64,000 nucleotides of DNA from Apteryx mantelli (taxonomy: Eukaryota > Chordata > Aves > Apterygiformes > Apterygidae), in assembly GCF_036417845.1 (NCBI RefSeq), contig NC_090018.1:248001-312000 (forward strand). Reading direction: 5' to 3'. The position numbers and the translations under genes were made by a program. Every line of letters starts with the position of its first letter. Position 1 is the first letter of the stretch. Shown piece after piece: positions 1 to 15,978 of the stretch. The notes under the pieces are model-generated. The model saw only the letters and a list, made by a program, of their open reading frames with translations. It made no database searches and was not told the origin of the DNA.

Positions 1-1
1 C

Positions 2-450
2 CGCAACGCGCCCGACGCCGATGGGCACCGGGGGCTGGTGGTGAACACGGCCAGCGTGGCCGCCTTCGAGGGGCAGGTGGGGCAGGCGGCCTATGCTGCC
101 TCCAAGGGTGGCATCGTGGGCATGACGCTGCCGATCGCCAGGGACCTGGCGCCACTGGGCATCCGCGTGGTCACCATCGCACCAGGTAGGGGGCTGCAGT
201 GGGGCCGGGGGGGGGGGCCATGGGGTGGCCCCACAGCTCACTGGCTGCCACCCCTGCAGGGCTCTTCTCCACCCCGCTGCTGGCGGGGCTGCCCGAGCGG
301 GTGCGGAGCTTCCTGGGCCAGCAGGTGCCCTTCCCATCCCGGCTGGGCCACCCCGGCGAGTTTGCCCACCTGGTCCTGGCCCTGGCTGAGAACCCCATGG
401 TCAACGGGGAGGTGGTGCGGCTGGATGGGGCCCTGCGCATGCAGCCCTGA
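2..450 (+). CDS. HSD17B10: HSD17B10, 3' end (last two exons)
   Basis: C-terminal part of 17-beta-hydroxysteroid dehydrogenase type 10, a mitochondrial short-chain dehydrogenase that oxidises 2-methyl-3-hydroxybutyryl-CoA and steroids and is also a subunit of mitochondrial RNase P. The upstream exons lie left of the window. Exon to 185 reads [16 protein letters not shown] and then the SDR catalytic motif YAASKGG (Tyr and Lys of YxxxK), ending at a GT donor. The last exon, 260-450, begins [10 protein letters not shown] and ends [11 protein letters not shown]-stop, which is the family's conserved C-terminus. The splice phases agree (one base carried over). The poly(A) signal at 616 ends the gene. 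NAA10 follows in the same orientation. Identity is near certain from the length and motif order; only the N-terminal Rossmann part is missing because of the window edge. Confidence 0.95.
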
Positions 451-615
451 GCCCCGTGGGGATGTCGCTGCCGCCAGCATGCCGCTGCCATGGGGGTGTC
501 ACCACCATGGGGATGCCATGGGACTGCCACGGGGACCACCACCACCAGGGAGACACCCCAGGACCGCCAGCGCCTCGGGGATGTTGCTGCGCTGGGGCCA
601 CTGCCGGCCCCCATC

Positions 616-621
616 AATAAA
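616..621 (+). terminator. Poly(A) signal of HSD17B10
   Basis: AATAAA about 165 bases after the HSD17B10 stop codon, in the expected 3'UTR position. Confidence 0.85.
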
Positions 622-811
622 ATGTGACTCATCTGTCTGCCTCCCGGCTCTGCGCTGTCCCGGGGACCCAGGCGTCTGGGTCCCCCCCCACTCCCCGGGG
701 ACCCAGGCATCCGGGCCGCGCCACCCCCCCCTCCGCGCTGCTCTGGAGAAGGTCACCAAAGGGAGCAGGGAGGAGTCTCAGCGCCCGCCCCCTATCCACA
801 GCTCTGTCCCC

Positions 812-2850
<2,039 letters not shown>

Positions 2851-2904
2851 GGGGGGCCCTGGGGAGGGTGTCCCCCCTGCCCCCCCCCCGGCTGCAGCTG
2901 GGGC

Positions 2905-2910
2905 AATAAA
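2905..2910 (+). terminator. Poly(A) signal of NAA10
   Basis: AATAAA 55 bases after the NAA10 stop. Confidence 0.85.
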
Positions 2911-3398
2911 CCTCTCCTCACTCACCCTGTCTCATTTGTGTGGCTGCGCCAGGGGCAGCAGGGGGTTGGAATCTGCCTGGGGGGGGATTTTCTCTCCTGG
3001 TGGGGGGGGGGGGCAGGTAAGGCAGGGCAGGGGTGGGAGTCTGTATCTGCCCCACTCTCCCTGGTTGGTGGGGGTGTGGCTTGTGTGCTCTGCCCTCGGT
3101 GGTGGGGGTGTGGCCTCCTGGCAGCTCCACCACCTGCACCCACAGACTGGTGGTGGCATGCTGGCCAGCAGATGGGGGCGTGGTCTCAGTCTGCCCCACC
3201 CTCAGGGGTGTGGATTGGCAGCGGCATGCCAAGAGCTGTGGCTAGGAGCAGGGCCACCTGCCCACCCCCACCCTGTGCTCAGCCCCTGGCAGCTGCTGGC
3301 AGCGCAGCCCGGGGGACGGAAGTGACAGTGCTGCTGGGGGGGGGGGGGCTGGCAGTGAGACCGGGGCCAGCTCGGGGCTCCTACTCCCAACGCGGTGC
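2911..3398. other. Intergenic spacer between converging NAA10 and WDR45
   Basis: About 490 bases of G-rich sequence with short imperfect repeats of a (G/T)GGTGGGGGTGTGG type. No gene or conserved element is seen. It separates two opposing poly(A) signals. Confidence 0.5.
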
Positions 3399-3404
3399 TT
3401 TATT
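3399..3404 (-). terminator. Poly(A) signal of WDR45
   Basis: TTTATT on the plus strand is AATAAA on the minus strand. The adjoining 30 bases up to the gap are probably WDR45 3'UTR. Confidence 0.7.
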
Positions 3405-3431
3405 GACGTCCATTTTATACAGAAATCATTA

Positions 3432-3631
3432 NNNNNNNNNNNNNNNNNNNNNNNNNNNNNNNNNNNNNNNNNNNNNNNNNNNNNNNNNNNNNNNNNNNNN
3501 NNNNNNNNNNNNNNNNNNNNNNNNNNNNNNNNNNNNNNNNNNNNNNNNNNNNNNNNNNNNNNNNNNNNNNNNNNNNNNNNNNNNNNNNNNNNNNNNNNNN
3601 NNNNNNNNNNNNNNNNNNNNNNNNNNNNNNN
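3432..3631. other. Assembly gap of exactly 200 N
   Basis: A run of 200 Ns, which looks like a fixed-size placeholder rather than a measured gap. WDR45 is cut in the middle of a conserved exon at 3632, and roughly the last 140 codons expected for this family are absent, so the missing DNA is probably larger than 200 bases. Confidence 0.95.
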
Positions 3632-6724
<3,093 letters not shown>

Positions 6725-6854
6725 GGCGGCGAGGGCGGCCGCTGCCCGCTCCGGAAGGGGCTCTGCGGGAGGCGGAGGGGGGGTCAGAGCGGCGTCCGCC
6801 GCCCCCCGGGCTGCCCGAGCCCCCCCGCACCCCCCCCCCGGTACCGGGGCCGCT

Positions 6855-7130
6855 GTAAACACCGGCGGCAGCGGGCGGCGCTAGGCCATAGAGTCCTCAC
6901 AGCGCCAGCGGCCGGAGCGTCCTCCCGGGCACGTGACCGAGACAAAGGGCGGGAAGCTTCCCGCCCCACGGCGGAAGCGCCTGGGTTGCCCGTAGCAACC
7001 GTTGCCGGCGGCGCCATCTTGAAAGCTGGCAAACCCTGCCCGCCCTGTTGGCACCTATGGGACCCCCTCCACCCGCCATCTTGGAAGCGGGCCGTCGCCC
7101 GTGGCAACCGCCATCGTGGAAGCGGGCAGC
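6855..7130 (-). promoter_or_regulatory. WDR45 CpG promoter with RFX X-box and YY1-like sites
   Basis: At 6985-6999 there is a complete X-box of the form GTTGCC-N3-AGCAAC, directly followed by another GTTGCC half-site at 7001. A further GGCAACC half-site lies near 7100. GCGCCATCTTG at about 7011 and CGCCATCTTGG at about 7075 match YY1-type sites. X-boxes bind RFX proteins (established); function here is inferred. The area lies between the WDR45 start and the 3' end of GPKOW. Confidence 0.55.
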
Positions 7131-7263
7131 GGCCATGCTTGGGGCTGGCACAGGGGCGGCTTCAGGTGGCAGGAGGGCCTCACCCGGACGCCTGGGCTCG
7201 CTCGAGGGGGTGTCCCCGCACGCGGAGGCGCAACAGCAACGGGCGGGGGGGGGTGTCACCGCC

Positions 7264-7269
7264 TTTATT
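7264..7269 (-). terminator. Poly(A) signal of GPKOW
   Basis: TTTATT on the plus strand (AATAAA on minus), about 42 bases past the GPKOW stop codon. Confidence 0.85.
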
Positions 7270-7310
7270 CGCGCGGGCCGAAGGGCGGTGGCAGCAGCGG
7301 CCGCGCAGCG

Positions 7311-10300
7311 TCAGTCGTCCTCGGTGCCCCCCACGTAGTGGCAGATGGCGTCGTAGTCCAGCGCCAGCACCCGCCCGGCCGCCTCCCGCTGCAGCTGCAC
7401 CAGCGCCCGGCTCCGCGCTGGGTCCCGCTCCAGGATCCGCCCACCTGGGTGGGGGAGGGGGGGGACACAAAGGGGGCAAAATGCTCGCAAGGGCTTCTGG
7501 GGTTGCATGGGGCGTGAAGCTGCGGCGGCCATCTTGGAGCCTGGCGCCCCCCCCCCCCCCCCGAAATGGCGGTGGCTCACCTTCCCGGCGTGCTCCCCCA
7601 GCACCACCATGACGCGGTCGGCATCGCCGCGGGGGATCACCGTCTCCAGCATGGCTTCCGCAGGCCTGGGGGGGCGGCAGCGGCCTCAGGGGGGGGCGGG
7701 GGGCAGCTGCCGGGGTCCCAGGGGGGCTCCAGGGGGCCCCGGGGGGGGCGCCGGGACGCCCCCACCCCACTCACCCTCCACCAGGAGCCCCTCGTCCGTG
7801 CGGCACACGCAGGCGTCCTGCGCCACCACGTCCTCCACCACCATCTGCAGGGGCACGTGGGTCACCGCGACCCCCACCCTGCCCCACGGCGGGGGCAGGG
7901 GGGGATGTGGGGACCCTCCCGAGCTGCCCCACGGGGCATTCGGGGGGACGTGGGGGTGGTTATGGGACACAGAACCCCCCCACTCTGCCCCACAGGACCT
8001 CTGGGGGGGACATGGGGCTGGTTATGGGGCACAGGAACCCCCCACCCTGCCCCATGGGACCTCCGGGGGGATGTGGGGCTGGTTATGGGGCACAGGAACC
8101 CCCCCACCCTGCCCCATGGGACCTCCGGGGGGATGTGGGGCTGGTTATGGGGCACAGGAACCCCCCCACCCTGCCCCATGGGGCATTTGGGGGGACGTGG
8201 GGCTGGTTATGGGGCACAAGAACCCCCCACCCTGCCCCACGGGACCTCTGGGGGGGACGTAGGGCTGGTTATGGGGCCCAGGACCCCCCCCACCCTGCCC
8301 CACAGGACCTCTGGGGGGCACATGGGGCCGGCTATGGGGCACAAGAACCCCCCACCCTGCCCCACGGGACCTCCAGGGGGGACGTGGGGCTGGTTATGGG
8401 GCACAGGAACCCCCCACCCCGCCCCACGGGACCTCCGGGGGGCACACGGGGCCGGCTATGGGGCGCAGCCCCCCCCCCCGCCCCGTGGGGAGGATCAGGG
8501 GCCGGCCGTGGGGCGCCGTGGGGCAGCCCCCACCCCACCTTGCAGTTGTAGTAGCGCCCGGCGCCGTGGGTCCTGTCGACGCAGCGCACCTGCAGGTCCC
8601 GCCGCAGCCAGTGGGGGCCGGCGGGGGGGCCCCCCGCGCCTGCTTCGCTGCCCTGGGGGGGGGCACACACAGCCGTGGGTCGGGGGGCCTGGCCGTGGGT
8701 CGCGGGCCCCCCCAGGGCGCTATAGGGCCCCCCCCTTACCTCTCCGCCGTGGGGGCGCCTTCCTCTTCCCCTCTTGCTCCCCCCGGCTCCGGGCGGGGGC
8801 CCCGGCGTCCGGGCCCTCCTCGGCCTCCGCCTTGCGGCCGTCCTTCCCCTTCGGGGGCTGGGCTGCGGGAGGAACTGGGATGTACTGGGAGACGCTGGGA
8901 CACTCGCCGCTGCCCGGGGGGTGGGATTGGGGCACTAGGAGGTTACTGGGGGCACTGGGAGTTACTGGGGGGGGTGCTGGGACACTCATCACTGCCTGGG
9001 GTGGTGGGATTGTGGTGCCGCATGATTACCGGGAGGCACTGGGGGTTACTGGGAGATGCTGGGGGGTTACTGGGGGGCACTGGGACACTCACTGCTGCCC
9101 GGGGGGGTGGGATTGGGGCACTGGGGGCTTACCGGGGGTTACTGGGGGTTACTGGGGGTTACTGGAGGCACTGGGACACTCGCCGCTGCCCGGGGGGGTG
9201 GGATTGGGGCACTGGGGGGTTACTGGGGGGTTACTGGGAGGCACTGGGGGTTACTGGGACACTCACCACCGCCCGGGGGGGTGGGATTGGAGCAGCAGGG
9301 GGTTACTGGGGGGTTACTAGGAGGCACTGGGGGGCACTGGACACTCACTGCTGCCCGGGGGGTGGGATTAGGGCACTGGGGGGTTACTGGGGGTTACTGG
9401 GAGGCACTGGGGGGCACTGGACACTCACTGCTGCCCGGGGGGTGGGATTAGGGCACTGGGGGTTACTGGGGGTTACTGGGAGGCACTGGGGGGCACTGGA
9501 CACTCACTGCTGCCCGGGGGGTGGGATTAGGGCACTGGGGGGTTACTGGGGGGTTACTGGAGGCACTGGGAGGCACTGGACACTCACCGCTGCCCGGGGG
9601 GGGGCCGGGCGCAGGCTGTGCTGGCTCACGGTCACCGTCTGCCCCCCCAGCGCCAGGCGCACCATGGCCCGCGCGGTCTCGGGGTCCAGCCCTTCCACCT
9701 GGGGGGGGGGGTCGGGGGGGTTGGGGGGGGTCAGGGGGGGCCCGGCCCCACGCTGGGGGTCCGGGGGGCCCCCCCCCCCCCACACGGGGGTCGCTCACCT
9801 TGCCGTACATGCCGCGGTGGGGCCCGCCTCGATGCGCACCGTCTCCCCCACGGCCGGGCCCCCCCCGGGCTCCGGCCCCCCCCGCGGCACCTGCCCTGGA
9901 CGGGGGGCGCCGGGGGGGGCCGGCTCGGCCCCCAGCCCCAGCCCCCGCGGCCGCAGGCGGTGCTCCAGGGGCTTCACCACCCTGCGGGGGGGGGGACAAC
10001 GCGGGGAGGGGGGGTCAGGGGGGTCGCGGGACCCCAGGACCCCATAGACCCCCCCCCCGACACCCCACAACCCTCCCCGGTATTTACCCCACTCAAGTGC
10101 TGCCCCACGCTGCTTTTTCCTCTATTCAGCTCTTTCCCCCATTATTTATCACTCTTAAAAGCTATTTACCCCCCCTTGGCGTATCTGCCCTCTTCCCCAG
10201 GGCATTTGCCCCCTCCCCACGTTATTTGCCCTCCCCAGAGTGTATATTTGTTCCCCTCACAAAATATAACTCTCTCTCCGCAATACTTGTTTTTCTTAAA

Positions 10301-12185
10301 AGACATTTAAGTTCTTTTCTATGACATTTGTACTGCTCAAAGCATATATACTTCCTTAAAGAGTATTTGCCCCCCTCCCCATGATATTTGCCCTCCCAGA
10401 ACGTATTTGCCCCCCTAACAAAACATAACTCCTTTTTACGCAATACCTAACTACCTTAAAAAGTATTTATCTCCTTTTCTATAATACTTACACTGCTCAA
10501 AGCATATTTACCCCCTTAAAGGATATTTGTCCCCCCCCCCGGCCGTTTGCCCCCCCCCGGGGCGATTCGGCGCTCACTGTTTGAAGGTGCGCCCGATGCC
10601 CTGGCCCGGCTCCAGCCCATGCCGCGCAGCATGGCCAGCCCGAAGGCCTCCACCGGCACCGCCTCGTAGTCCTGGGGCCCTGGGGGGGGAAGAGCGCTAT
10701 GGGGCAGCTATGGGGCTGGGAACGCTGCAGGGTCGGGGAGGGGCAGTTATGGGGCTGGGGGGGATGCAAGGGGGCGAGAAGGAGGATGACTGTCGAGATA
10801 GGGGGGACCCTGGAAGGGAATGGGATCCTCGGGGGGTTAGAAGATCTCTGCATCCCTGGGGGAAGGTCAGGGGGTGCCAGGGGGGGAGTTATGGGGTCCC
10901 TGGGGGGGGATTACGGGATCCCGGGGGGTTATGAGGCCCAAGGGGGCAGTTACGGGGTCCCCGCGGTCTTTGCTGGGACATTATGGGGTCCCGAGGGGGG
11001 GTACGGGGTTTCTGGACTCCCCATGGGGAGGTTATGGGTCCCAGCAGGGCTTATGGGGCTCTGGGGGGACTACGGGGTCCCAGCGGGGACATTATGGGTC
11101 CTGGGGGGGGTTGGGTGGTTCTGCAGGGAAGTCATAAGCCCCAGGGGAGCATTATGGGATCCCACGGGGTGGTATAGGGTCTGTGCAGGGAACTTAGGGG
11201 TCCGAGATAAAGCTATAGGGTCCCTATAGCAAGTTATGGGTGCCGGGGGGAGGTTAGGGGTCTCGGGGGGGGGTTATGGGTCTGGGGGGGGCAGGATATG
11301 GGCCCCGGGGGGTCACGGCATCACTCACAGGCTGGGGCCGCGTAGCGATGTCCCGGTCCTGCAGCGAGATGGGGATGGAGAGAGGGGGCCCGGGCAGCCC
11401 CTCGCCCCACTCCTGGCCCTGACGCGTCTCTGCGGGGGGTTGGGGAGGGGGGGCAGCAGGCTCAGCCGGACGCCTGGGCCCCCTCTGCCCCCCCCCAGCC
11501 CGGACGCCTGGGCCCCCACTCGCACTCACCCTCGAGGATCTCCCTCACCGCCTGCGACTCCACTGAGACGGGGCCGTCGAGGGGGTCCGCTGCGGAGGCG
11601 GTGCCTGCGCCCTTGGGGCGGTGCCTGCGCCCTTGGGGGCGGGGTCTGCATCATTGGGGGCGGGGTCTGCATCGCTGGGCGGGGCGTCGGGGTTCTTCCA
11701 CCGGTAGGGCGGGATCAGGGGGATGACCAGCTCCTTTGGGGGAGGCGGGGCTGGGCGCACGCTGGAGGGCGGGGTCAGATTTAGTCCCGCCTATGGCCCC
11801 GCCCCCAAGCAACACGCCCCCATTCGCCCAGCCCTTGCCCCACCTAAAGCCACGCCCCCTCCTCACGGCCTCGCCCCATTGAGAAAGGCAACGCGCATGC
11901 GCACGCGGACTCTTCACCCTCCCCGCCAGCACGCGGCGCACCCGCTCCCCCACCCCTCCCCAGCGCGCATGCGCACTGCGCACCTCAGCAGCTCACGGTC
12001 CTCCACAGCCGTGAGGAAGTCGGGCTCGGCGGCCTCCCGGTCCCCGCCGGGCTCCGCGCACGGCCCGGCCTCCAGCACCCGCCGCCGCCCCGCCGTGCGG
12101 CTGAAGCCGAACGACACCGGCCCGGCCGCGGCGGGCCCCGGCGCCGCCGCCGCGCTCCCGGCCTCGGCTCCGCGCTCGCCGCCAT
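7311..12185 (-). CDS. GPKOW: GPKOW, G-patch and KOW spliceosome factor (frame broken several times)
   Basis: Orthologue of GPKOW (Spp2-like), which uses its G-patch to activate the helicase DHX16 and its KOW domains to bind RNA. Minus-strand exons: 11984-12185, 11530-11761, 11329-11429, 10578-10679, 9799-9981, 9588-9698, 8740-8862, 8539-8652, 7775-7844, 7581-7665, 7314-7444 plus stop. Segments: VSFGFSRTAGRRR, PKELVIPLI, the G-patch VEAFGLAMLRGMGW then (shifted) GQGIGRTFKQ, KOW1 ETVRIEAGP then MYGKVEGLDP, HWLRRDLQVRCVDRTHGAGR, DACVCRTDEGLLVEG, MLETVIPRGDADRVMVVLG, ending ICHYVGGTEDD. At least six places need one extra base to keep the conserved protein in frame: near 12150, 11615, 10610, 9825, 7645 and 7440. 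All lie in or beside G/C runs, so consensus error is more likely than decay, because every domain is still well conserved. Confidence 0.9.
7905..8470. repeat. 62-bp minisatellite in GPKOW intron
   Basis: About nine units of roughly 60-63 bases, each with GCTGGTTATGGGGCACA, ACCCTGCCCCA and GGGACCTC(C/T)GGGGGG. They fill the intron between GPKOW exons 7775-7844 and 8539-8652. Units are highly similar to each other, so expansion is recent. Confidence 0.95.
8880..9588 (-). repeat. GPKOW intronic minisatellite carrying the exon end and 5' splice site
   Basis: Units of about 80-90 bases follow GPKOW exon 9588-9698. On the coding strand each unit starts with a copy of the exon's last bases and donor, GGGCAGC(G/A)GTGAGTG, followed by CCAGTAACCCCC-type repeats. 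Copies lie near 9500, 9423, 9343, 9261, 9177, 9088, 8984 and 8901; the genuine exon end is at 9581-9600. Most, but not all, copies keep a GT at the donor position. Confidence 0.8.
10080..10540. other. AT-rich island inside GPKOW intron
   Basis: A block of about 450 bases strikingly richer in A/T than its surroundings, with repeats of TATTTGCCCCC and CTGCTCAAAGCATAT. A near-copy of the segment at about 10300-10365 recurs at about 10458-10520. No coding potential or known element recognised. Confidence 0.7.
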
Positions 12186-12520
12186 CTTGCTCGCCGGCCG
12201 CCGCGGGGGCACTGTGGGAAATGGAGTCCCGCGGCGCGCTGAGCAACGCCGCGCGCCCGCGGCGGGCCTACAACTCCCAGCAGGCCTCGCGAGGCGGCGC
12301 GCTTCCGCTTCCGGAACTCCGGCGGCGCGAACTACAACTCCCAAGCTGCGGCGGGGCGAGGGGGCGGAGACAGCGGCGGGGGCGGGCCGCGGCAGCGCGC
12401 TCGGCGGCGCTGATTGGTCGGCGCGGCCGCCCGTCACGGCCGGCTCCCACAGCTAGCGACGCGCGGGCCCCGCCGAGCCGGGCCGCGGCTCCCGTTGCCG
12501 GGGCGACCGCGCGGCCGGTA
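12186..12520. promoter_or_regulatory. GPKOW/MAGIX bidirectional CpG promoter with two ZNF143-type sites
   Basis: Two copies of the CTACAACTCCCA element lie at 12268-12284 (CTACAACTCCCAGCAGG) and 12331-12345 (ACTACAACTCCCAAG). This is the core of the ZNF143/THAP11 promoter motif. A CCAAT box read in reverse (GATTGG) is at about 12412, and a GTTGCCGGGGCGACC X-box-like site is at about 12494. The region is CpG-dense and lacks a TATA box. Confidence 0.6.
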
Positions 12521-13135
12521 CCGGGGGGGGGGGGGGAGGCTGGGGGGCCCCGGACCAGGCCCCCCCCGACATGGGACCCCCCCGGGCTGGCCATGGGGGG
12601 GCTGAGCCCCAGGACCCCCCCCGGGCCCCCCCGGCTCCGGGTGAGTGGGGCCAGGGCCCTCGGTGCTGGGGGGGGGGGGAATGTGGGCACCACAGGGCTC
12701 CTTGTGTCCCCTGGGGGGCAATTCGGGGGCGCCCCCCCCCAGGGGGCACTTACCCCCCCCCTCCACCGCCGATTGCCCCCAGGTGCAGCCCCCAGCAGAG
12801 CCCCCCGGGGGGGGCCAAGCACCCTGTGCCGCCCACCGAGACGCCCCCAGCGGTGAGTGGGGGCGGTTACGGAGGGGGCAGATAACCCCCGGGGGGGGGC
12901 AAATACGCCCCGGGGGGCATTTACTGTGGTGTGGGGTACTTACGTGGGGCAGTCGCTCCGGGGAGGTGGTGAGGGTCAGGCGCGGGGTGGGTGCTGCTTC
13001 CTGCGGGGGAGATGTCAGGTAAGTGGGGCCGTTGTGGGGGCAAGGGGGGCCGTTTTGGGGGCACACAGGGCTGCTGTGTGGGGCGGCGGGGGCCGAGGGG
13101 GCACATGCCCACAGCGAGCATGCTGCTTTTCGTAG

Positions 13136-14764
13136 AAGGGGCCCGTGTGCTGTGCTACACCCCCCCACCGGCCCCCCCAGCCCTGCCGCCGCCGTGGGGC
13201 CCACGAGGCCGACGTGCAGGGCCTGGGCCCCCCCCCAGCACCAGCGTGGCCGCCCCGGGGAGCTGCTGCTGCTGGTCGAGCGCCCCACTGCGCCCGCCGC
13301 TGGGGGGCAATGGGGGGGGAGTGGGGGGCACTGGGAAGGGACTGGGGGACACTGGGAGGGGGATTGGGGGCACTGGGTGGAGGCAGGAGGGCACCGAGAG
13401 GACTGTGGGGAGTGGGGGGGGGCAGGCAGCAGCAGCCCCCCGCGCTGTGGGGCAGCCCCGTGTCTCCTGCAGGCCCCGGCCCCCCGGCAGCAGCCGTGGA
13501 GCCGTGGGGAGGCCCTGGCCATCACTAGCTTTGTGGGCCCTGAGCCCCGGGATCTGCTGCCCTGCCCCACGGCACTGCCCCATGGCCCCACAGCTGGTGA
13601 GGGGGGCCTGGGGTGGGGGGGGGGTCTCTGCCCCACAGCAGGCCCCACTCTGGCCCCCAATGCCAATGGCCAGCAGGGTAACTGGGGGCACTGGGAGGGA
13701 CTGGCCTCCCCCCCCATATCCCCTCCCAGCAGCCCCCAGGGCCGACGTCGCCACAGAGGTGGGGAGCGATGGGGGGGGCGGGGTTTGGCCTGCCCTGGCT
13801 GCAGGTGAACACTGGGGGGGGGAACTGGGAGCACTGGGGGGGACTGGGGGCAGCTGGGAGCACCGGGGGGGGGGCAGAATGGGGGCAACGGGAGCACTGC
13901 TGTTGCGCCGGGGCGACGGCTCCGTGCCGGGTCACGGTGAGTGGGGCCTGCGGCGACCCCCCCACACCCGCCCGCGGCGGGTCTGGGGGAAACGGGGCTG
14001 CCGCGCTCCCCCCGTCCTGTTTGTCCCCCCCCACAGCAACTGCGCTCGGCAGCCCAGCGCACTGCGTCACCCGCTCCCCCCATGGGGGAGCCCTGCTTCT
14101 GCCTCATGGGACGCTGGGACCTGCGCTGGTGGGTGCCCCCCCCCACAGAAGTGGGCTCGCCCGGGCTCCCCCCATCCCTGCGATGGTTTGCTCCGTGGGC
14201 TCCTCCCAGCTCCCCCTGTCCCTGCGATGGTTTGTTCCATGGACTCCTCCCAGCTCCCCCCATCCCCACAATGGTTCGCTCCATGGGCTCCTCCCAGTTC
14301 CCCTCGCTGCAGCAATGGTTCACTCCATTCCCCCCCCCCTCCATGGGCTCACCTGAGCTTCCTCCCCACATCAACGGTTCTCTCCATCCACCCCATGGGT
14401 CCCCCCCCAGCAATGGTTTGCTCCACCCCCCCAATGGGCTCCTCCAAGCCCCCCCACCACGGTGATGGTTCACTCCATCCCTGAACATCGCTCCCCCAAA
14501 GGAATGACCCCCCCATGGCAATGGTACAGCATTGCCCCCCCGGGCCCCCGTCTCTCTCCCCCAGACCAGTTGGGATCCAGGAACGGAGCCCGGCCTGGGG
14601 GCCCGGAGCAGCGGCACTGGGGGAGCCCCTTGGGGCTAGCTGGGGGGCCGGTCCCACCTTCCCCCCCCCCCCGGGGCCCTGGCTGCTGCCCCACCAGGAG
14701 CTGCTAAACCAGGCCCTGCGGGGTGGGGTGAGGCCAGGGGTGGAGCTAGGGAGGCCCCACCTCC
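13136..14764 (+). CDS. MAGIX: MAGIX-like PDZ gene (partial, low certainty)
   Basis: Position between GPKOW and PLP2 is where human MAGIX lies. Two stretches resemble MAGIX. Near 13205-13290, ADVQGL and GELLLLVERP match the last helix and strand of its PDZ domain (human TQGL ... LHLVIRRP) with nearly the same spacing, but only if one base is added to the C-run at 13228-13236. Near 14690-14730, GPWLLPHQELLNQALRG matches the family's C-terminal GPWLVPSEERLSRALGVRG. A possible exon at about 13472-13594 reads ITSFVGPEPRDLLPCP and ends at a GT donor. The conserved PDZ start (GFGLTLGGG) was not found, so exon structure is unresolved and the gene may be degenerate. A poly(A) signal at 15149 supports a plus-strand transcript. 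Confidence 0.5.
14150..14480. repeat. 58-bp minisatellite in the MAGIX-like gene
   Basis: About five degenerate units with GATGGTTTG(C/T)TCCAT and GGCTCCTCCCAGCTCCCCC. A related CAATGGTACAGCC array continues at about 14820-15000. Confidence 0.75.
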
Positions 14765-15148
14765 AGGGGGCGGGACCACAGTGCCTCAGGGATTTCCCCC
14801 ACATAATCCCCCCCGACACACTGTGCAATGGTACGGTCTGGCTCCCCTACCTCAGCAATGCTGCGGCCAGCCCCCCCCCAGCAGTGCAGTAGTACAGCCC
14901 ATCCCCCCCCAGTCTGTGCAATGGTACAGCCCATTCCTCTGTGCAATGGTCCAACCTGTCCCCCCCCCGGTCCGTGCAATGGTACAGCCTGTCCCCCCAC
15001 CCCGCAGCTGCTGCCACGTGCCCGGTCCTCATGGCCTGGCCCCGCCCCCCTCACCACCAGCCAATCCGGAGCCAGCATGGGTGGAGTGGGCGGACCCATC
15101 CCCCCTCGGCGGGGGGGGAGGGGCGGGACACACGCGTGTTTGGCGGGC

Positions 15149-15154
15149 AATAAA
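15149..15154 (+). terminator. Poly(A) signal of the MAGIX-like gene
   Basis: AATAAA in GGGCAATAAACGG, the only plus-strand poly(A) signal seen between MAGIX-like exons and PLP2. Confidence 0.6.
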
Positions 15155-15449
15155 CGGCCGGGGAGTTGCAGCACCTCGCCTGAATCATTCCCCCCCCCCC
15201 CCCGGGGGCCCAGGCGTCCGGGCGCGCCGACAGGGCTGGGCAGAGAACCCAGGCGCCAGGGGCCCCCCTCACCCCCCCGCATCCGGCGGTGCCCACATCC
15301 TGCCAGGGCTGAGTCACCTCCAGGGCGGCGGCCGCGCCGGGCGGGGGGGGGGGGATGCCAGGCTCTGCCCCCCCTCGGCACCGAGCTCCGCCCACCTCCA
15401 AGCCCCCCCCCGAGCCCTGATTCCCCCTGCCCGGGGACCCCCACCTTAA

Positions 15450-15840
15450 CCCCGCCCCCTCAAGCCCCCTGCCCCAATCGCTGGCGGCTCCCTGCTTCCA
15501 AGCCCCGCCCCCAAAGCACCCCTGCCTGAATCAGTTATTAGCCCTGCCCCCAAGCCCCCATTCACAGGGGGTTCTTAGCCCCGCCCCCAAAGAACCGCGC
15601 CCCAATCACTGGGGGCTCCCCGTTCTGGCCCCGCCCCCGCAGCCCCCTGCCTCAATGGCTGTGGGGGGGTTCCCCGTTCCCAGCCCCGCCCCAGCCGCTG
15701 GGGTTTCCCCGTGCCCAGCCCCGCCCCCCAGCCGCTCCCGCCAATCGCCGGGGGTTTCCCCGTGTCCAGCCCCGCCCCCAGCCGCTCCCGCCAATCGCCG
15801 GGGGTTTCCCCGTGCCCAGTCCCGCCGACGCCCGCCCGCC
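15450..15840 (+). promoter_or_regulatory. PLP2 promoter built of tandem CCAAT/GC-box units
   Basis: Degenerate units of about 50-65 bases, each with CCAATCGC(C/T)GG or CAATCACTGGGGG, a TTCCCCGT segment and a CCCCGCCCC(C) GC box. CCAAT-like copies lie near 15475, 15605, 15652, 15738 and 15791. The last two units are nearly identical (about 53 bp apart). The array ends about 140 bases before the PLP2 start codon. Confidence 0.65.
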
Positions 15841-15978
15841 CGTCCGCCCGCGCGCGCGGGCTCCCGCGGTCCCCGGCCCCCCCCCCGCCGGGCCGCGCCC
15901 CGCCTGGCCCCGCCCCCCGGTGCCACCGCCTGGCCCCGCGCCCCCCCCCAGCGGTGCTGCCGCCGCCGCCCGCCCGCC

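Noticed and set aside
12434-14617. A 727-codon minus-strand open frame opposite the MAGIX-like gene
   Set aside because: Low-complexity Pro/Gly/Arg translation without domain. It overlaps minisatellite and the opposite-strand exons with protein similarity.
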